NCBI GenBank assembly: GCA_030039895.1
Contig: JASHUR010000104.1
Location: 1-6,736 of the forward strand
Length of the DNA: 6,736 bases
Source: Acidobacteriaceae bacterium
Lineage (GTDB): Bacteria; Acidobacteriota; Terriglobia; Terriglobales; Acidobacteriaceae
Reading direction: 5' to 3'
The notes below the pieces were generated by a model. That model worked only from the letters and a program-made list of their open reading frames with translations, searched no databases and was not told the origin of the DNA. Positions 1 to 6,227 of this stretch are shown here, piece after piece. How positions within the stretch are numbered: the stretch's first letter is position 1; each line of letters starts with the position of its first letter. The position numbers and the translations under genes are program-made.

Positions 1-162
1 CCTGCGCCGCAGTCATTCGAGTTCTGGCACGCGCTGCGGTATGAGCATGTGCCTACCGAACTGGTCGTGTATCCGGATGAGGGACACGGATTCTCCAAGC
101 CTGTCGACCGCATCAACGTGTTGGAGCGGGCGCTGGGCTGGTTTGGTCAGTACATGCCGTAA
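1..162 (+). CDS. S9 family (prolyl oligopeptidase-like) serine peptidase, C-terminal fragment
   Basis: The gene enters from the left edge in frame 1 and ends at TAA 160-162, leaving the last 53 residues. The visible part contains VVYPDEGHGF (about residues 22-31 of the fragment). This is the signature around the catalytic His of the alpha/beta-hydrolase domain of S9 peptidases (prolyl oligopeptidase, DPP-IV, acylaminoacyl peptidase). It is followed by the usual C-terminal helix, RINVLERALGWFGQYMP, which closes the fold. The upstream FEFWHALRYEHVPTEL matches the 'F..AL...GVPTELVVYP' stretch common in this family. The nucleophile Ser, catalytic Asp and N-terminal propeller lie outside the window, so the subfamily, substrate and any signal peptide cannot be judged. 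Family enzymes cleave short peptides, often after Pro. It runs convergent to the next gene and ends just before two hairpins. The S9 assignment is fairly secure; a related alpha/beta-hydrolase is the main alternative. Confidence 0.88.
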   Translation, partial: PAPQSFEFWHALRYEHVPTELVVYPDEGHGFSKPVDRINVLERALGWFGQYMP

Positions 163-174
163 TGACCGTTGGAA

Positions 175-234
175 ATGCCGCTTCTTTAGCGGCATCCGGG
201 CAAGTGCGGGCAGCGCCTTTGGCTGCCCGCACTT
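175..234. terminator. Tandem hairpins between convergent genes, probable bidirectional terminator
   Basis: Two perfect inverted repeats lie 6 bp apart. The first has 8-bp arms (175-182 and 188-195) with a TCTTT loop. The second has 13-bp GC-rich arms (202-214 and 222-234) with a 7-nt loop. They begin 12 nt after the stop of the + strand peptidase gene and end 35 nt from the stop of the convergent - strand gene. Neither strand has a long T-tract: ATTT follows on +, and TTCC follows the first hairpin on -. Position and symmetry support transcription termination for both genes, but the weak T-runs make the intrinsic mechanism less certain. Confidence 0.65.
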
Positions 235-269
235 ATTTGCGATCGTCCTGGAGCGACGCCGGACATAAA

Positions 270-917
270 TCAGCTGACCTTCTTACTCGTCGCAGGAGCA
301 ATGGCAAACTGCAACTGCGTTCCGCGATGGAGGTCAACATTCCGGTCCTTGCTGGTGAACACACCGGACACTGGGCTCTGGACCGCGCTACGCATGGCGA
401 CGTGGCTCAGGGTGCCGGGCTCCTGATCGATCTTCTGATCATAGGGAATGAAGCGCGACTGGGTAGCCACATAGGGGCCGCCGATGCCCGTGTAGTTAAA
501 TGAACTCCAGCTGGTGGCTGGATAAGCGCCCAGCAGCGTGGCCTTGATGGCAATGGTGTGTCCGTCATTCAGCCGCGCCTGATCGAAAACTACGCTTATC
601 TTTGACGGCCTGTGGTCCGTTGAGGTTTGCACGTGCGCGACCCTTCCGATGAGCACTGTGCCTTTGGGCAGATCCATTGAATCTGCTACTTTTACGCTGC
701 TGGTGAGTTTCGCAGTGACGCGCTCACCCGGTTTCGCACTCTTCGAATCCAGGCGCGTGGTCAGGTTTGCATTGACGCTTACCAACTGCAGGTGGGCTTC
801 AGTTGTAGCGCTTGCCGCATAGCCGGGCATCGCAAGAAGGGGAATAGAAAGAAAAACGGCAGCAACTGCCAGGATTGATTTGGACGAGACAGACAACCGA
901 AGAGGACTTAATTCCAT
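270..917 (-). CDS. Exported protein of unknown function (215 aa)
   Basis: I do not recognise this as a named family. The start chosen is ATG at 915-917, because GGGAG lies 8 nt upstream and the protein then begins with a Sec signal peptide. Residues 1-13 are weakly basic, the hydrophobic core is SILAVAAVFLSIPLLAM (about 14-30), and cleavage is likely near GYA-ASA (34-37). The mature part (about 180 aa) has no further membrane segment and no cysteine. Residues 53-130 form a beta-rich stretch with 'KPGERVTAKL', 'LPKGTVLIGRV' and 'KISVVFDQARLNDGHTIAIKATL'. This loosely resembles the beta-barrel of TrbI/VirB10-like proteins, where 'LPKGT.L.G.V' precedes an 'F......G..I.I' strand; that is a resemblance only. 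A similar 'LHRGTQLQFAI' strand recurs near the C-terminus (197-206). It is probably periplasmic or outer-surface. It is convergent with the S9 peptidase and divergent from the lipoprotein gene. The frame stays open upstream to 1208, but that extension has no ribosome site and would bury the signal peptide. Confidence 0.8.
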   Translation of the reverse strand: MELSPLRLSVSSKSILAVAAVFLSIPLLAMPGYAASATTEAHLQLVSVNANLTTRLDSKSAKPGERVTAKLTSSVKVADSMDLPKGTVLIGRVAHVQTSTDHRPSKISVVFDQARLNDGHTIAIKATLLGAYPATSWSSFNYTGIGGPYVATQSRFIPYDQKIDQEPGTLSHVAMRSAVQSPVSGVFTSKDRNVDLHRGTQLQFAIAPATSKKVS

Positions 918-925
918 TGTTTTCA

Positions 926-930
926 CTCCC
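926..930 (-). promoter_or_regulatory. Ribosome binding site deciding the start at 917
   Basis: GGGAG on the - strand lies 8 nt before ATG 915-917. It selects this start over in-frame upstream ATGs such as 1208. The GGG sits in a short potential stem, CCCG-TAT-CGGG (927-937), which could partly hide the site. Confidence 0.6.
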
Positions 931-955
931 GATACGGGGCCAGCGATGACTTGCG

Positions 956-972
956 GCCCGCTTTGAGCGGGC
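956..972 (-). other. Short perfect hairpin in the upstream region of the 215-aa protein gene
   Basis: GCCCGC (956-961) and GCGGGC (967-972) are perfect inverted arms around a 5-nt loop, 39 nt upstream of the - strand start. If the 215-aa gene is transcribed from further upstream, this would lie in its 5' leader. I see no riboswitch consensus in it. Confidence 0.35.
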
Positions 973-1137
973 AGACCCCATGTGTTCACTTTCACCGGTT
1001 TAACAAGGGGCGGCAGAGCGCCATAGCTTTCCACGCTCAATGAGGCGCCTTCAGGCCCATCCGCCGCCAGGAAACGTGCCACTACTAATTTGGACGGCCA
1101 GACGATCGAACAGTTGCATTCTCGCCGTGCACCCGGC

Positions 1138-1167
1138 CCGGATTGCGTGTTGGGCCGCGCAATCCGG
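1138..1167. promoter_or_regulatory. Perfect 10-bp inverted repeat, candidate operator in the divergent region
   Basis: Left arm CCGGATTGCG (1138-1147) and right arm CGCAATCCGG (1158-1167) are exact reverse complements separated by 10 bp. Arm centres are therefore 20 bp apart, about two helical turns, as expected for a dimeric regulator binding one face. The right arm ends about 26 bp before the -10 box of the lipoprotein gene, so the site lies just upstream of where a -35 contact would be. An overlapping inverted pair, CGGCCC (1134-1139) and GGGCCG (1152-1157), would form an alternative, mutually exclusive stem. No regulator gene is visible in the window. It could instead act as an RNA or cruciform hairpin. 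Confidence 0.45.
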
Positions 1168-1190
1168 TCATGTCTTATGCCCTTGCCTTT

Positions 1191-1199
1191 TGTTACACT
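1191..1199 (+). promoter_or_regulatory. Extended -10 promoter for a probable leaderless lipoprotein mRNA
   Basis: TGT followed by TACACT (1194-1199) gives an extended -10 box of the TGnTAnnnT type ending 7 nt before ATG 1207-1209. Transcription would then start at or next to the ATG. No Shine-Dalgarno-like sequence lies in the 20 nt before this ATG, which fits leaderless translation. The stretch at -35 spacing (TGTCTT, 1171-1176) is poor, which an extended -10 can tolerate. The same GTTACACT octamer occurs upstream of the CocE-type gene. Confidence 0.45.
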
Positions 1200-1206
1200 C
1201 GGTTGC

Positions 1207-3594
1207 ATGCAGCGGTATTTCGCCCTTCTTGCTTTACTTGTCCTTTCCTTTCCAGTAGGACTCTCGATGACAGGTTGCCTAAGTCCGGTAGGCGACTATT
1301 GCAACGGCCTCGGCTATGGCCCCAAAAACAATCAGGTTCAGTCGATTACCCTTCAGCCTGAAACAACAGGGCTGTCTTTGGCCTGGGGGCAGACCTCTCA
1401 GCTCGGCACGCCGACCGCCTACACCTGCAAGGGCACCACTGCCAGCGTTCCCAAGTACAACTATGGCAGCAGCAACCTGCTGTTGGCCGACGTTTCGCCC
1501 ACGGGCGCGGTCTGCGGTGGAACCTGGAACCGCAATAGCCCGGGCGGCATTGCCGATTACACCATCTGCACGCCACCGGCGGGATCAAGCAGCGAAACCT
1601 GCACCTCGACCAGTTGCGGGGTTGCGCAGTTGTCCGTGGCGGCGGGCGGAGTTTCCAGCAACCCCGTCCCCGTATATGTCCATCCGCCTATAACGTCGAT
1701 TTCGCTGACCGCCGCAGCAGAAGATGCCTGTTATTCGCAGAACACAGCCGGACCGGTGCTAAGCGTCTTCCCGCCATCGAGTGGAGGCTCAGCGAATGTC
1801 ACCGTTCTCGGTCCGAATGGCGTTGCAATTCCCGCCGCATATGTCGGCACTCTCAATTACACGGCGACCACATCGGGTATTGTCAATATCAATAACACCA
1901 GCGTGACGGGCACGGGCGTTAACGGTGCCACCACGGCGAACCTGCCCGGCGCTACGATTATCGACGCTAGCGTGTCCCAGGCCAGCTCAGGATCGGCAGC
2001 CGGGTACTTCTACACATGCCCGCCGGCATCGATTCAGCTTTCCATCAATGGAAACAGCAGTGGCCCCATCAGCATCACCAAAGGAACACCGCAGAACATC
2101 AATGCAGTCATCACAGACACCAAGGGCGCTGCTCTTAACGGCCTCACGCTCGACTACACCACCACCGAGCCGGAGAACTTCAGCGTAAACGCCCTGGGGC
2201 AGGTTAGTGCGCTCTGGCCCGGAGACGCATCAGCCACTGCCATTTGCCAGCCCACTTCCTGCAATCCCGCGCCTATTAGCCAGATTGGGGTATTCGGAAC
2301 CGGTGAGCCGGTTGTGAGCAATACGCTGAGAGTCACATCGCCCGGCAGCAACAGCAACCTGTTATGGATGGCTTCCACGCAATCACAGTTTTTCTCGTCC
2401 ATTGACCTTACGACGGGTAAGCCGGGGTCGCCCGTTCGCCTTCCTTATCCGCCCAACTCCATGGTGATGAACCAGGCTGGCACTACTCTCTACTTCGGCA
2501 GCTATCGCGAGTTAATGGCCTATAGCACCACCAACAACGAACTCGCGAAGGAGGACACATCGGTTCCCGGTGTTGTGCTTGCGGTCTCGCCCGACGGAAC
2601 AGAGCTGGTCATCAACGATCAGCTTCGCAAAGTGATCTACATCTACTCAAACGGAGGAGGCATCACCAGCAGCACCGGTGGTGTGGCAACTCGCGCCGCG
2701 TTCTCTCCGGACGGCAAGAATGCCTACATCGTGGGTCCGGATGCGCTGTACGTATACAACGTGGCGACCGGGTGGACCACTTATACGCAGAGCACTACTC
2801 CGGCTGGCCCGACCCAGCCGAACGCCACCAGCTGCAACCTGGACAACAATACGCCTGGCTCCGGGACGTATGATCCCTTCTGCGGCCCCGACCTGGCAAT
2901 CACAGTTCCGAGCATCGGACCGTTCGTCTCAGGTTCGCCGACCACCGCCTGGGGATTCTGCCCCGACGTCACCGTCACCAGTCCGGGTACGCCTGTTACG
3001 CTGAACGCTCTCTATCCGCAGGCAGCGAGTGTAAGCATCCAGACCGACCAAATGGCCGCAACAGACGACGGGACGCATATTATAGGAGCGGACGCGACGG
3101 ATAACGATCTCTCCGACATCTGGGTTTATCAAAACGCCACAAAGCAGACCCCCGGAATCCCTACCGGCGCGTGCCCAACAGCAAACACCGGCATTACCCT
3201 CAATACTTCCTTCAACCAGGTCCCGCTCGGAATCACAGCATCCGAGATCGATCAGGTAGTCTCCTCTCCCACCTCGAAGCTGGCGTTTGTGACGTACAAC
3301 TCTTCTTCGGCCACGGGAATCCTGCCCGCATATATCCCCTCAAGTACTCCGGGCTCGCCGGGAACCATCTCGAATGTGCAATTGTCGGGCTCTGCGAAGT
3401 CACCCGTCGCGGGAATCTTCTCTCCGAACACCACGATCTTCTTCGTGAGCACGTCGGGCGATGATCTGGTGCACTACGTGAATACGAGCACGCTCAAGGA
3501 CACGCAGACGATCAACCCGGGTCTTCTGGATGCAAGCGGCAATCCTGTACCTGTACAGATGATGGCCGTGATGCCGCGCTCCACGCTGCAGTAG
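1207..3594 (+). CDS. Secreted lipoprotein with Ig-like domains and beta-propeller-like C-terminal half (795 aa)
   Basis: The start at ATG 1207 gives a clean signal peptide: MQRYF, hydrophobic core ALLALLVLSFPVGL, then MTGC with Cys24 as lipidation residue. Met at -3 is unusual for a lipobox. Upstream in-frame ATGs (1090, 1177) would destroy the signal; ATG 1267 has AGGA before it but would remove it. About residues 44-158, 162-272 and 274-379 look like three Ig-like beta-sandwich units ('SITLQPE...LAWGQTSQL', 'SISLTAA', 'SIQLSINGN...ITKGTPQNI'). Residues 385-795 carry repeated blade-like strands: AVSPDGTELVIND (459), AFSPDGKNAYIVG (498), ATDDGTHIIGAD (618), SSPTSKLAFVTY (686) and IFSPNTTIFFVS (737), typical of YncE/WD40-like propellers. 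There are 15 cysteines: Cys24 and 14 others that could form disulfides outside the cytoplasm. I infer a surface or periplasmic anchored protein, perhaps a binding or scaffold protein; no catalytic motif is seen. The function is unknown. It stands alone, with its own promoter and terminator. Confidence 0.88.
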   Translation: MQRYFALLALLVLSFPVGLSMTGCLSPVGDYCNGLGYGPKNNQVQSITLQPETTGLSLAWGQTSQLGTPTAYTCKGTTASVPKYNYGSSNLLLADVSPTGAVCGGTWNRNSPGGIADYTICTPPAGSSSETCTSTSCGVAQLSVAAGGVSSNPVPVYVHPPITSISLTAAAEDACYSQNTAGPVLSVFPPSSGGSANVTVLGPNGVAIPAAYVGTLNYTATTSGIVNINNTSVTGTGVNGATTANLPGATIIDASVSQASSGSAAGYFYTCPPASIQLSINGNSSGPISITKGTPQNINAVITDTKGAALNGLTLDYTTTEPENFSVNALGQVSALWPGDASATAICQPTSCNPAPISQIGVFGTGEPVVSNTLRVTSPGSNSNLLWMASTQSQFFSSIDLTTGKPGSPVRLPYPPNSMVMNQAGTTLYFGSYRELMAYSTTNNELAKEDTSVPGVVLAVSPDGTELVINDQLRKVIYIYSNGGGITSSTGGVATRAAFSPDGKNAYIVGPDALYVYNVATGWTTYTQSTTPAGPTQPNATSCNLDNNTPGSGTYDPFCGPDLAITVPSIGPFVSGSPTTAWGFCPDVTVTSPGTPVTLNALYPQAASVSIQTDQMAATDDGTHIIGADATDNDLSDIWVYQNATKQTPGIPTGACPTANTGITLNTSFNQVPLGITASEIDQVVSSPTSKLAFVTYNSSSATGILPAYIPSSTPGSPGTISNVQLSGSAKSPVAGIFSPNTTIFFVSTSGDDLVHYVNTSTLKDTQTINPGLLDASGNPVPVQMMAVMPRSTLQ

Positions 3595-3611
3595 TTACCG
3601 AGTTGCGAACT

Positions 3612-3647
3612 AGGAGGTCCGCCGGATCGGCGGGCCTTCTGCTTTTT
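3612..3647 (+). terminator. Rho-independent terminator of the lipoprotein gene
   Basis: A 13-bp stem (3612-3624 with 3628-3640, including two G-U pairs) closes a 3-nt GAT loop and is followed by GC and then five T (3643-3647). It begins 17 nt after the TAG stop at 3592-3594. The T-tract exists only on the + strand, so it serves the lipoprotein gene and not the convergent DUF4242 gene. Confidence 0.85.
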
Positions 3648-3685
3648 AAGACAAAAGTTGACGATGGCTGCAACGAGCCGCGGCC

Positions 3686-3958
3686 TTACTCTGCGCTGAC
3701 CGGATCGATCATGGAAATAATTTCAGAGATTCGATTCGCAGGGAAGCCGCCCTGTGTGGCGTGCTCGCGGATCAACTGCTCGTTGGGAGCAATGTAGATG
3801 CAGTAGATCTTGTCCTGGGTTACATAGCTATGGACCCACTGAATGGATGGCCCGAGATTGCGCAGCACGCCGCAGGACTTCTGTGAGACTGCCTGCAGTT
3901 GATCCGCAGTAAGGCTGCCTGCGCCGGGAAGATCTCGTTCGATAACATACTTTGGCAT
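3686..3958 (-). CDS. DUF4242 domain-containing protein (90 aa)
   Basis: The protein begins MPKYVIERDLPGAG and contains QKSCGVLRNLGPSIQWVHSY (27-46), then KIYCIYIAPNEQLIREHA and GGFPANRISEI (50-80). This is the characteristic pattern of DUF4242 (Pfam PF14026), a small ferredoxin-like alpha/beta fold. One actinobacterial member (SCO4226) has been described as nickel-binding; whether this copy binds metal cannot be told here. The start is ATG 3956-3958: AGGAG (3967-3971) lies 8 nt upstream, whereas the in-frame ATG at 3962-3964 lies too close to it. It spans the whole domain with no signal peptide, so it is probably cytoplasmic. The two cysteines (29 and 53) are in conserved-looking blocks. It lies 143 bp downstream of the CocE-type gene on the same strand and has its own candidate promoter. 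It ends convergent to the lipoprotein gene, with no T-tract terminator of its own visible. Confidence 0.88.
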   Translation of the reverse strand: MPKYVIERDLPGAGSLTADQLQAVSQKSCGVLRNLGPSIQWVHSYVTQDKIYCIYIAPNEQLIREHATQGGFPANRISEIISMIDPVSAE

Positions 3959-3966
3959 TTGCATCT

Positions 3967-3971
3967 CTCCT
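3967..3971 (-). promoter_or_regulatory. Ribosome binding site deciding the DUF4242 start
   Basis: AGGAG within the purine run GAGAGGAGAG on the - strand lies 8 nt before ATG 3956-3958. The alternative ATG at 3962-3964, two codons upstream, would leave only 2 nt of spacing. Confidence 0.7.
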
Positions 3972-3976
3972 CTCAA

Positions 3977-4005
3977 AATAAACGTCAGAGGCGGAGCGAT
4001 GACAA
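3977..4005 (-). promoter_or_regulatory. Candidate sigma70-type promoter of the DUF4242 gene
   Basis: TTGTCA (4000-4005, 5 of 6 to TTGACA) is followed, after 17 bp, by TTTATT (3977-3982, 4 of 6 to TATAAT) on the - strand. The predicted start near 3970-3971 would give a leader of only about 12-13 nt that begins at the Shine-Dalgarno itself, which weakens the call. A 6-bp inverted repeat, AGAGGC/GCCTCT (3987-4013), spans the -35 box and could be an operator. Confidence 0.35.
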
Positions 4006-4011
4006 TTGCCT

Positions 4012-4035
4012 CTCACCCGGCTTTCGCCGGATGGG
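4012..4035 (-). other. Hairpin with GAAA tetraloop downstream of the CocE-type gene
   Basis: On the - strand CCGGC-GAAA-GCCGG (4017-4030) forms a 5-bp stem capped by a stable GNRA loop. After one mismatch it continues for four more pairs, one of them G-T, out to 4012-4035. It lies about 70 nt past the stop of the CocE-type gene and has no T-tract. It may protect or end that transcript, or be a structured leader of the DUF4242 gene. I recognise no riboswitch consensus. The rest of the 143-bp gap (3959-4101) shows nothing else clear besides the promoter. Confidence 0.4.
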
Positions 4036-4101
4036 TAATTCTTATCGCAAACGGCGGAGCAATTCCAACCCGTTTTACGCGAAGACGGCTGCGGTTGCGG
4101 T

Positions 4102-6219
4102 TTAGTTGGGCGCAACCGGCAGAATGAGGTGCGACCCGGCGAAAATCTTCTGCGTTGCCTTGACGTAGTCTGCTGGATTCGCAGTCATGATGTTGGGCAC
4201 GAAAGTCTGCGGGTTGCGGTCATAAAGCGGGAACCATGTGCTCTGCACCTGAACCATAATGCGATGCCCCTTGAGGAAGACGTGGTCTGCCGCGTGCAGG
4301 CTGTACTTGTACTCCTCAACTTTGTTCGCTGGAATCGCATCAGGATGCTCGAAGCTGGTGCGGTACCGTCCGCGAAAGATCTCCTCAGCGATCATCAACT
4401 GATAATTGTCCATCTGTTTCTCTTTCGCGTCCGGAGGATAAGCATCGATAAGCTTCACCACCCAGTCACTGTCTGTGCCGGAGGTAGAGGCCAACAGGTC
4501 GGCGATGACGTTGCCGGTGACCGTAACATCTTTGCTGAGCACGGGTGTCTCCCATACGGCAACGTCGCTGCGCTGGTCGTACGGCCGTTGGTCCTGCGCC
4601 AGCCATGCATACCAACGCGAGCCGGTCGGAGCGTAAGTGGCCTCAATAGGACGCTTGCGGTAGTTCACTGGATCGGCTGGGTCCGAGACGTATTGGGTAT
4701 AGGCTTTTGGGTCTGAAGGCTTTGTGAAGGTGAGCGTGCCATTGGCGGCGAGGTATAGATTCCGGTCAACGGAGTCTTTCGGCGGCCACTCGTCGTAGCT
4801 CATCCAGCGGTCGGTGCCGCTCTGGAAGCTGGCCACGTCCTTGAGATCAAATCCAGGCTGGCCCTTGAGATAATACGCGAAGAACGGGGCCTCAATCTCG
4901 CTCCTGAACCAGTCGCCGGTGGCGGAGCCAAAGTCGACCACCCCCAGATGGCGCGTCGTCCGTACCCACTCACCGTGGTTCCACGGACCAAGCACCAAGA
5001 AGACCTCATGCTTTATGTCATGCGGCTTAAGAACAGCGTATTGCTCCTGCGGGCCCCACATGTCTTCCTGGTCCCAGTAGCCGCCAACCTCGAGCGTCGG
5101 AACGGTGACCTGTGTGAGGTGCGTTTGGACTGCGCGCGACCGCCAGAACTGATCGTACGTGGGGTTCTGAAGAAAAGCTTGCCACGTAGGCAGCTTCGTC
5201 AGCCCACCCTCTTCGCCTGCTGCTGTTGCTGAGCCAGCCTTGAGGAAGTACGTGTATGCGTCTTCATTCAGCTTGCCGAAGGCATTTTCCTTGCTTGACT
5301 CCATGCCAAGAACGTAGTCGTAGCCATAGGTTTCGCGAAACGCTCCGTTATGGAAGAAATCGTCGCCGAGCCACACGTCGGTCATGGGCGCCTGCGGAGA
5401 GATGGCCTTGACAGCGGGGTTGGGATCTATGCCCGCCTCGGTTGCGAGAAAGCCAGGATAGGAAATGCCGATAACTCCGACGCGTCCGTTATTGTTGGGA
5501 ACATTTTTCACCAGCCAGGCCACGGTGTCCCACGTGTCGGTGCTCTCGTCGATCCACTTGGGGTTGCTGGAGTGCGGGTCGTGATGCGGCGCAATGGGCC
5601 GCATCATGACGAACTTGCCCTGTGAGCCATAGCGGCCGCGGATGTCCTCGAACACGAAAATGTATCCTTCCGGCGCCATGACATTGAAACTCTCGTTGAT
5701 GGTGTCGGAGTCGGCCCAGTTTGACCCGTAGGGGCTGCGCTCGAGGATGAACGGGAGCGGCCCGGTCTGGGTAGTGGGACGCACAATGACCGCGTGCAGC
5801 TTGATTCCGTCGCGCATAGGAATCATGACCTCTACACGCGAGTACGGGCGGAAATGGTTGTGGACGGGAGTGTCACTGATCTTGGTCGCCGCCTCGACGA
5901 TGACGCCCGGCGTCTCTCCCTTTCGTTCGCTGGTGAAGCCGGTAACGGTGCCTGCGGCATTGAGCGCGAAGCTATAGCGCGTTTTCCCGCCCGGCGAGAC
6001 GAAGGTGTTGTCTCCGTGTGGCGTAAGCGGTATAGCCGCCATGCGGGCCCACTCAACTGTGAGATGGTCTCCCGCGGGAAAGATCGACAGAACGATCTCG
6101 GGCTCGTCGTTCAGGCGGTACTGCCCGGCGTAACGATCGAGATTGTTGGTCGCCGCTCCCTGCGCATAGAGTGCAGGAGAGACTGCAAGGAGAAGACACA
6201 GCAAAGCCGCACGCACCAT
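4102..6219 (-). CDS. Secreted CocE/NonD family (peptidase S15-type) hydrolase (705 aa)
   Basis: The start at ATG 6217-6219 follows AGGAGGG with 9 nt spacing and gives a Sec signal peptide, MVRAALLCLLLAVSPALYAQG, cleaved near residue 20. Residues 28-110 ('LDRYAGQYRL...LTVEWARM...GTVTGFTSERKGE') look like a small DUF3471-like beta domain fused ahead of the enzyme. The alpha/beta-hydrolase (Peptidase_S15, about 127-430) starts at 'VMIPMRDGIKLHAVIVRP'. It carries the nucleophile in GISYPG (Ser253, matching GxSYxG), a probable acid in GGYWDQED (Asp383) and the His in GPWNHG (His415). The X-Pro dipeptidyl-peptidase C-terminal jelly roll follows (about 440-695). The family includes X-Pro dipeptidyl peptidases, cocaine esterase, glutaryl-7-ACA acylase and alpha-amino acid ester hydrolases. 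WDQEDMWG resembles the last group, so an amino-acyl ester or peptide substrate is plausible but unproven. It lies 53 bp after the fucosidase gene, probably co-transcribed. Confidence 0.92.
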   Translation of the reverse strand: MVRAALLCLLLAVSPALYAQGAATNNLDRYAGQYRLNDEPEIVLSIFPAGDHLTVEWARMAAIPLTPHGDNTFVSPGGKTRYSFALNAAGTVTGFTSERKGETPGVIVEAATKISDTPVHNHFRPYSRVEVMIPMRDGIKLHAVIVRPTTQTGPLPFILERSPYGSNWADSDTINESFNVMAPEGYIFVFEDIRGRYGSQGKFVMMRPIAPHHDPHSSNPKWIDESTDTWDTVAWLVKNVPNNNGRVGVIGISYPGFLATEAGIDPNPAVKAISPQAPMTDVWLGDDFFHNGAFRETYGYDYVLGMESSKENAFGKLNEDAYTYFLKAGSATAAGEEGGLTKLPTWQAFLQNPTYDQFWRSRAVQTHLTQVTVPTLEVGGYWDQEDMWGPQEQYAVLKPHDIKHEVFLVLGPWNHGEWVRTTRHLGVVDFGSATGDWFRSEIEAPFFAYYLKGQPGFDLKDVASFQSGTDRWMSYDEWPPKDSVDRNLYLAANGTLTFTKPSDPKAYTQYVSDPADPVNYRKRPIEATYAPTGSRWYAWLAQDQRPYDQRSDVAVWETPVLSKDVTVTGNVIADLLASTSGTDSDWVVKLIDAYPPDAKEKQMDNYQLMIAEEIFRGRYRTSFEHPDAIPANKVEEYKYSLHAADHVFLKGHRIMVQVQSTWFPLYDRNPQTFVPNIMTANPADYVKATQKIFAGSHLILPVAPN

Positions 6220-6227
6220 CCGCTTCA

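Noticed and set aside
162..503. + strand open frame of 113 codons
   Set aside because: It runs through the terminator hairpins and then antisense to the 215-aa exported protein; its composition is unlike a real protein.
1090..1206. N-terminal extension of the lipoprotein from ATG 1090
   Set aside because: It would bury the signal peptide, has no ribosome site, and would run through the inverted repeat and promoter region.
918..1208. N-terminal extension of the - strand 215-aa protein up to ATG 1208
   Set aside because: The frame is open, but there is no ribosome site, the added 97 residues look like translated non-coding DNA, and the signal peptide would become internal.
1614..1895. Other-frame open stretches inside the lipoprotein gene
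   Set aside because: Arg/Pro/Ser-rich shadows of the 795-aa gene with no ribosome site or domain.
3959..4101. Riboswitch before the DUF4242 gene
   Set aside because: I compared the stems from memory with TPP, cobalamin, SAM, glycine, c-di-GMP and ydaO-type patterns and saw none of their conserved cores.
4129..4716. + strand open frame of 195 codons
   Set aside because: It is antisense to the PepX-like C-terminal domain of the CocE-type enzyme; long antisense frames are expected in GC-rich genes and no family pattern is visible.
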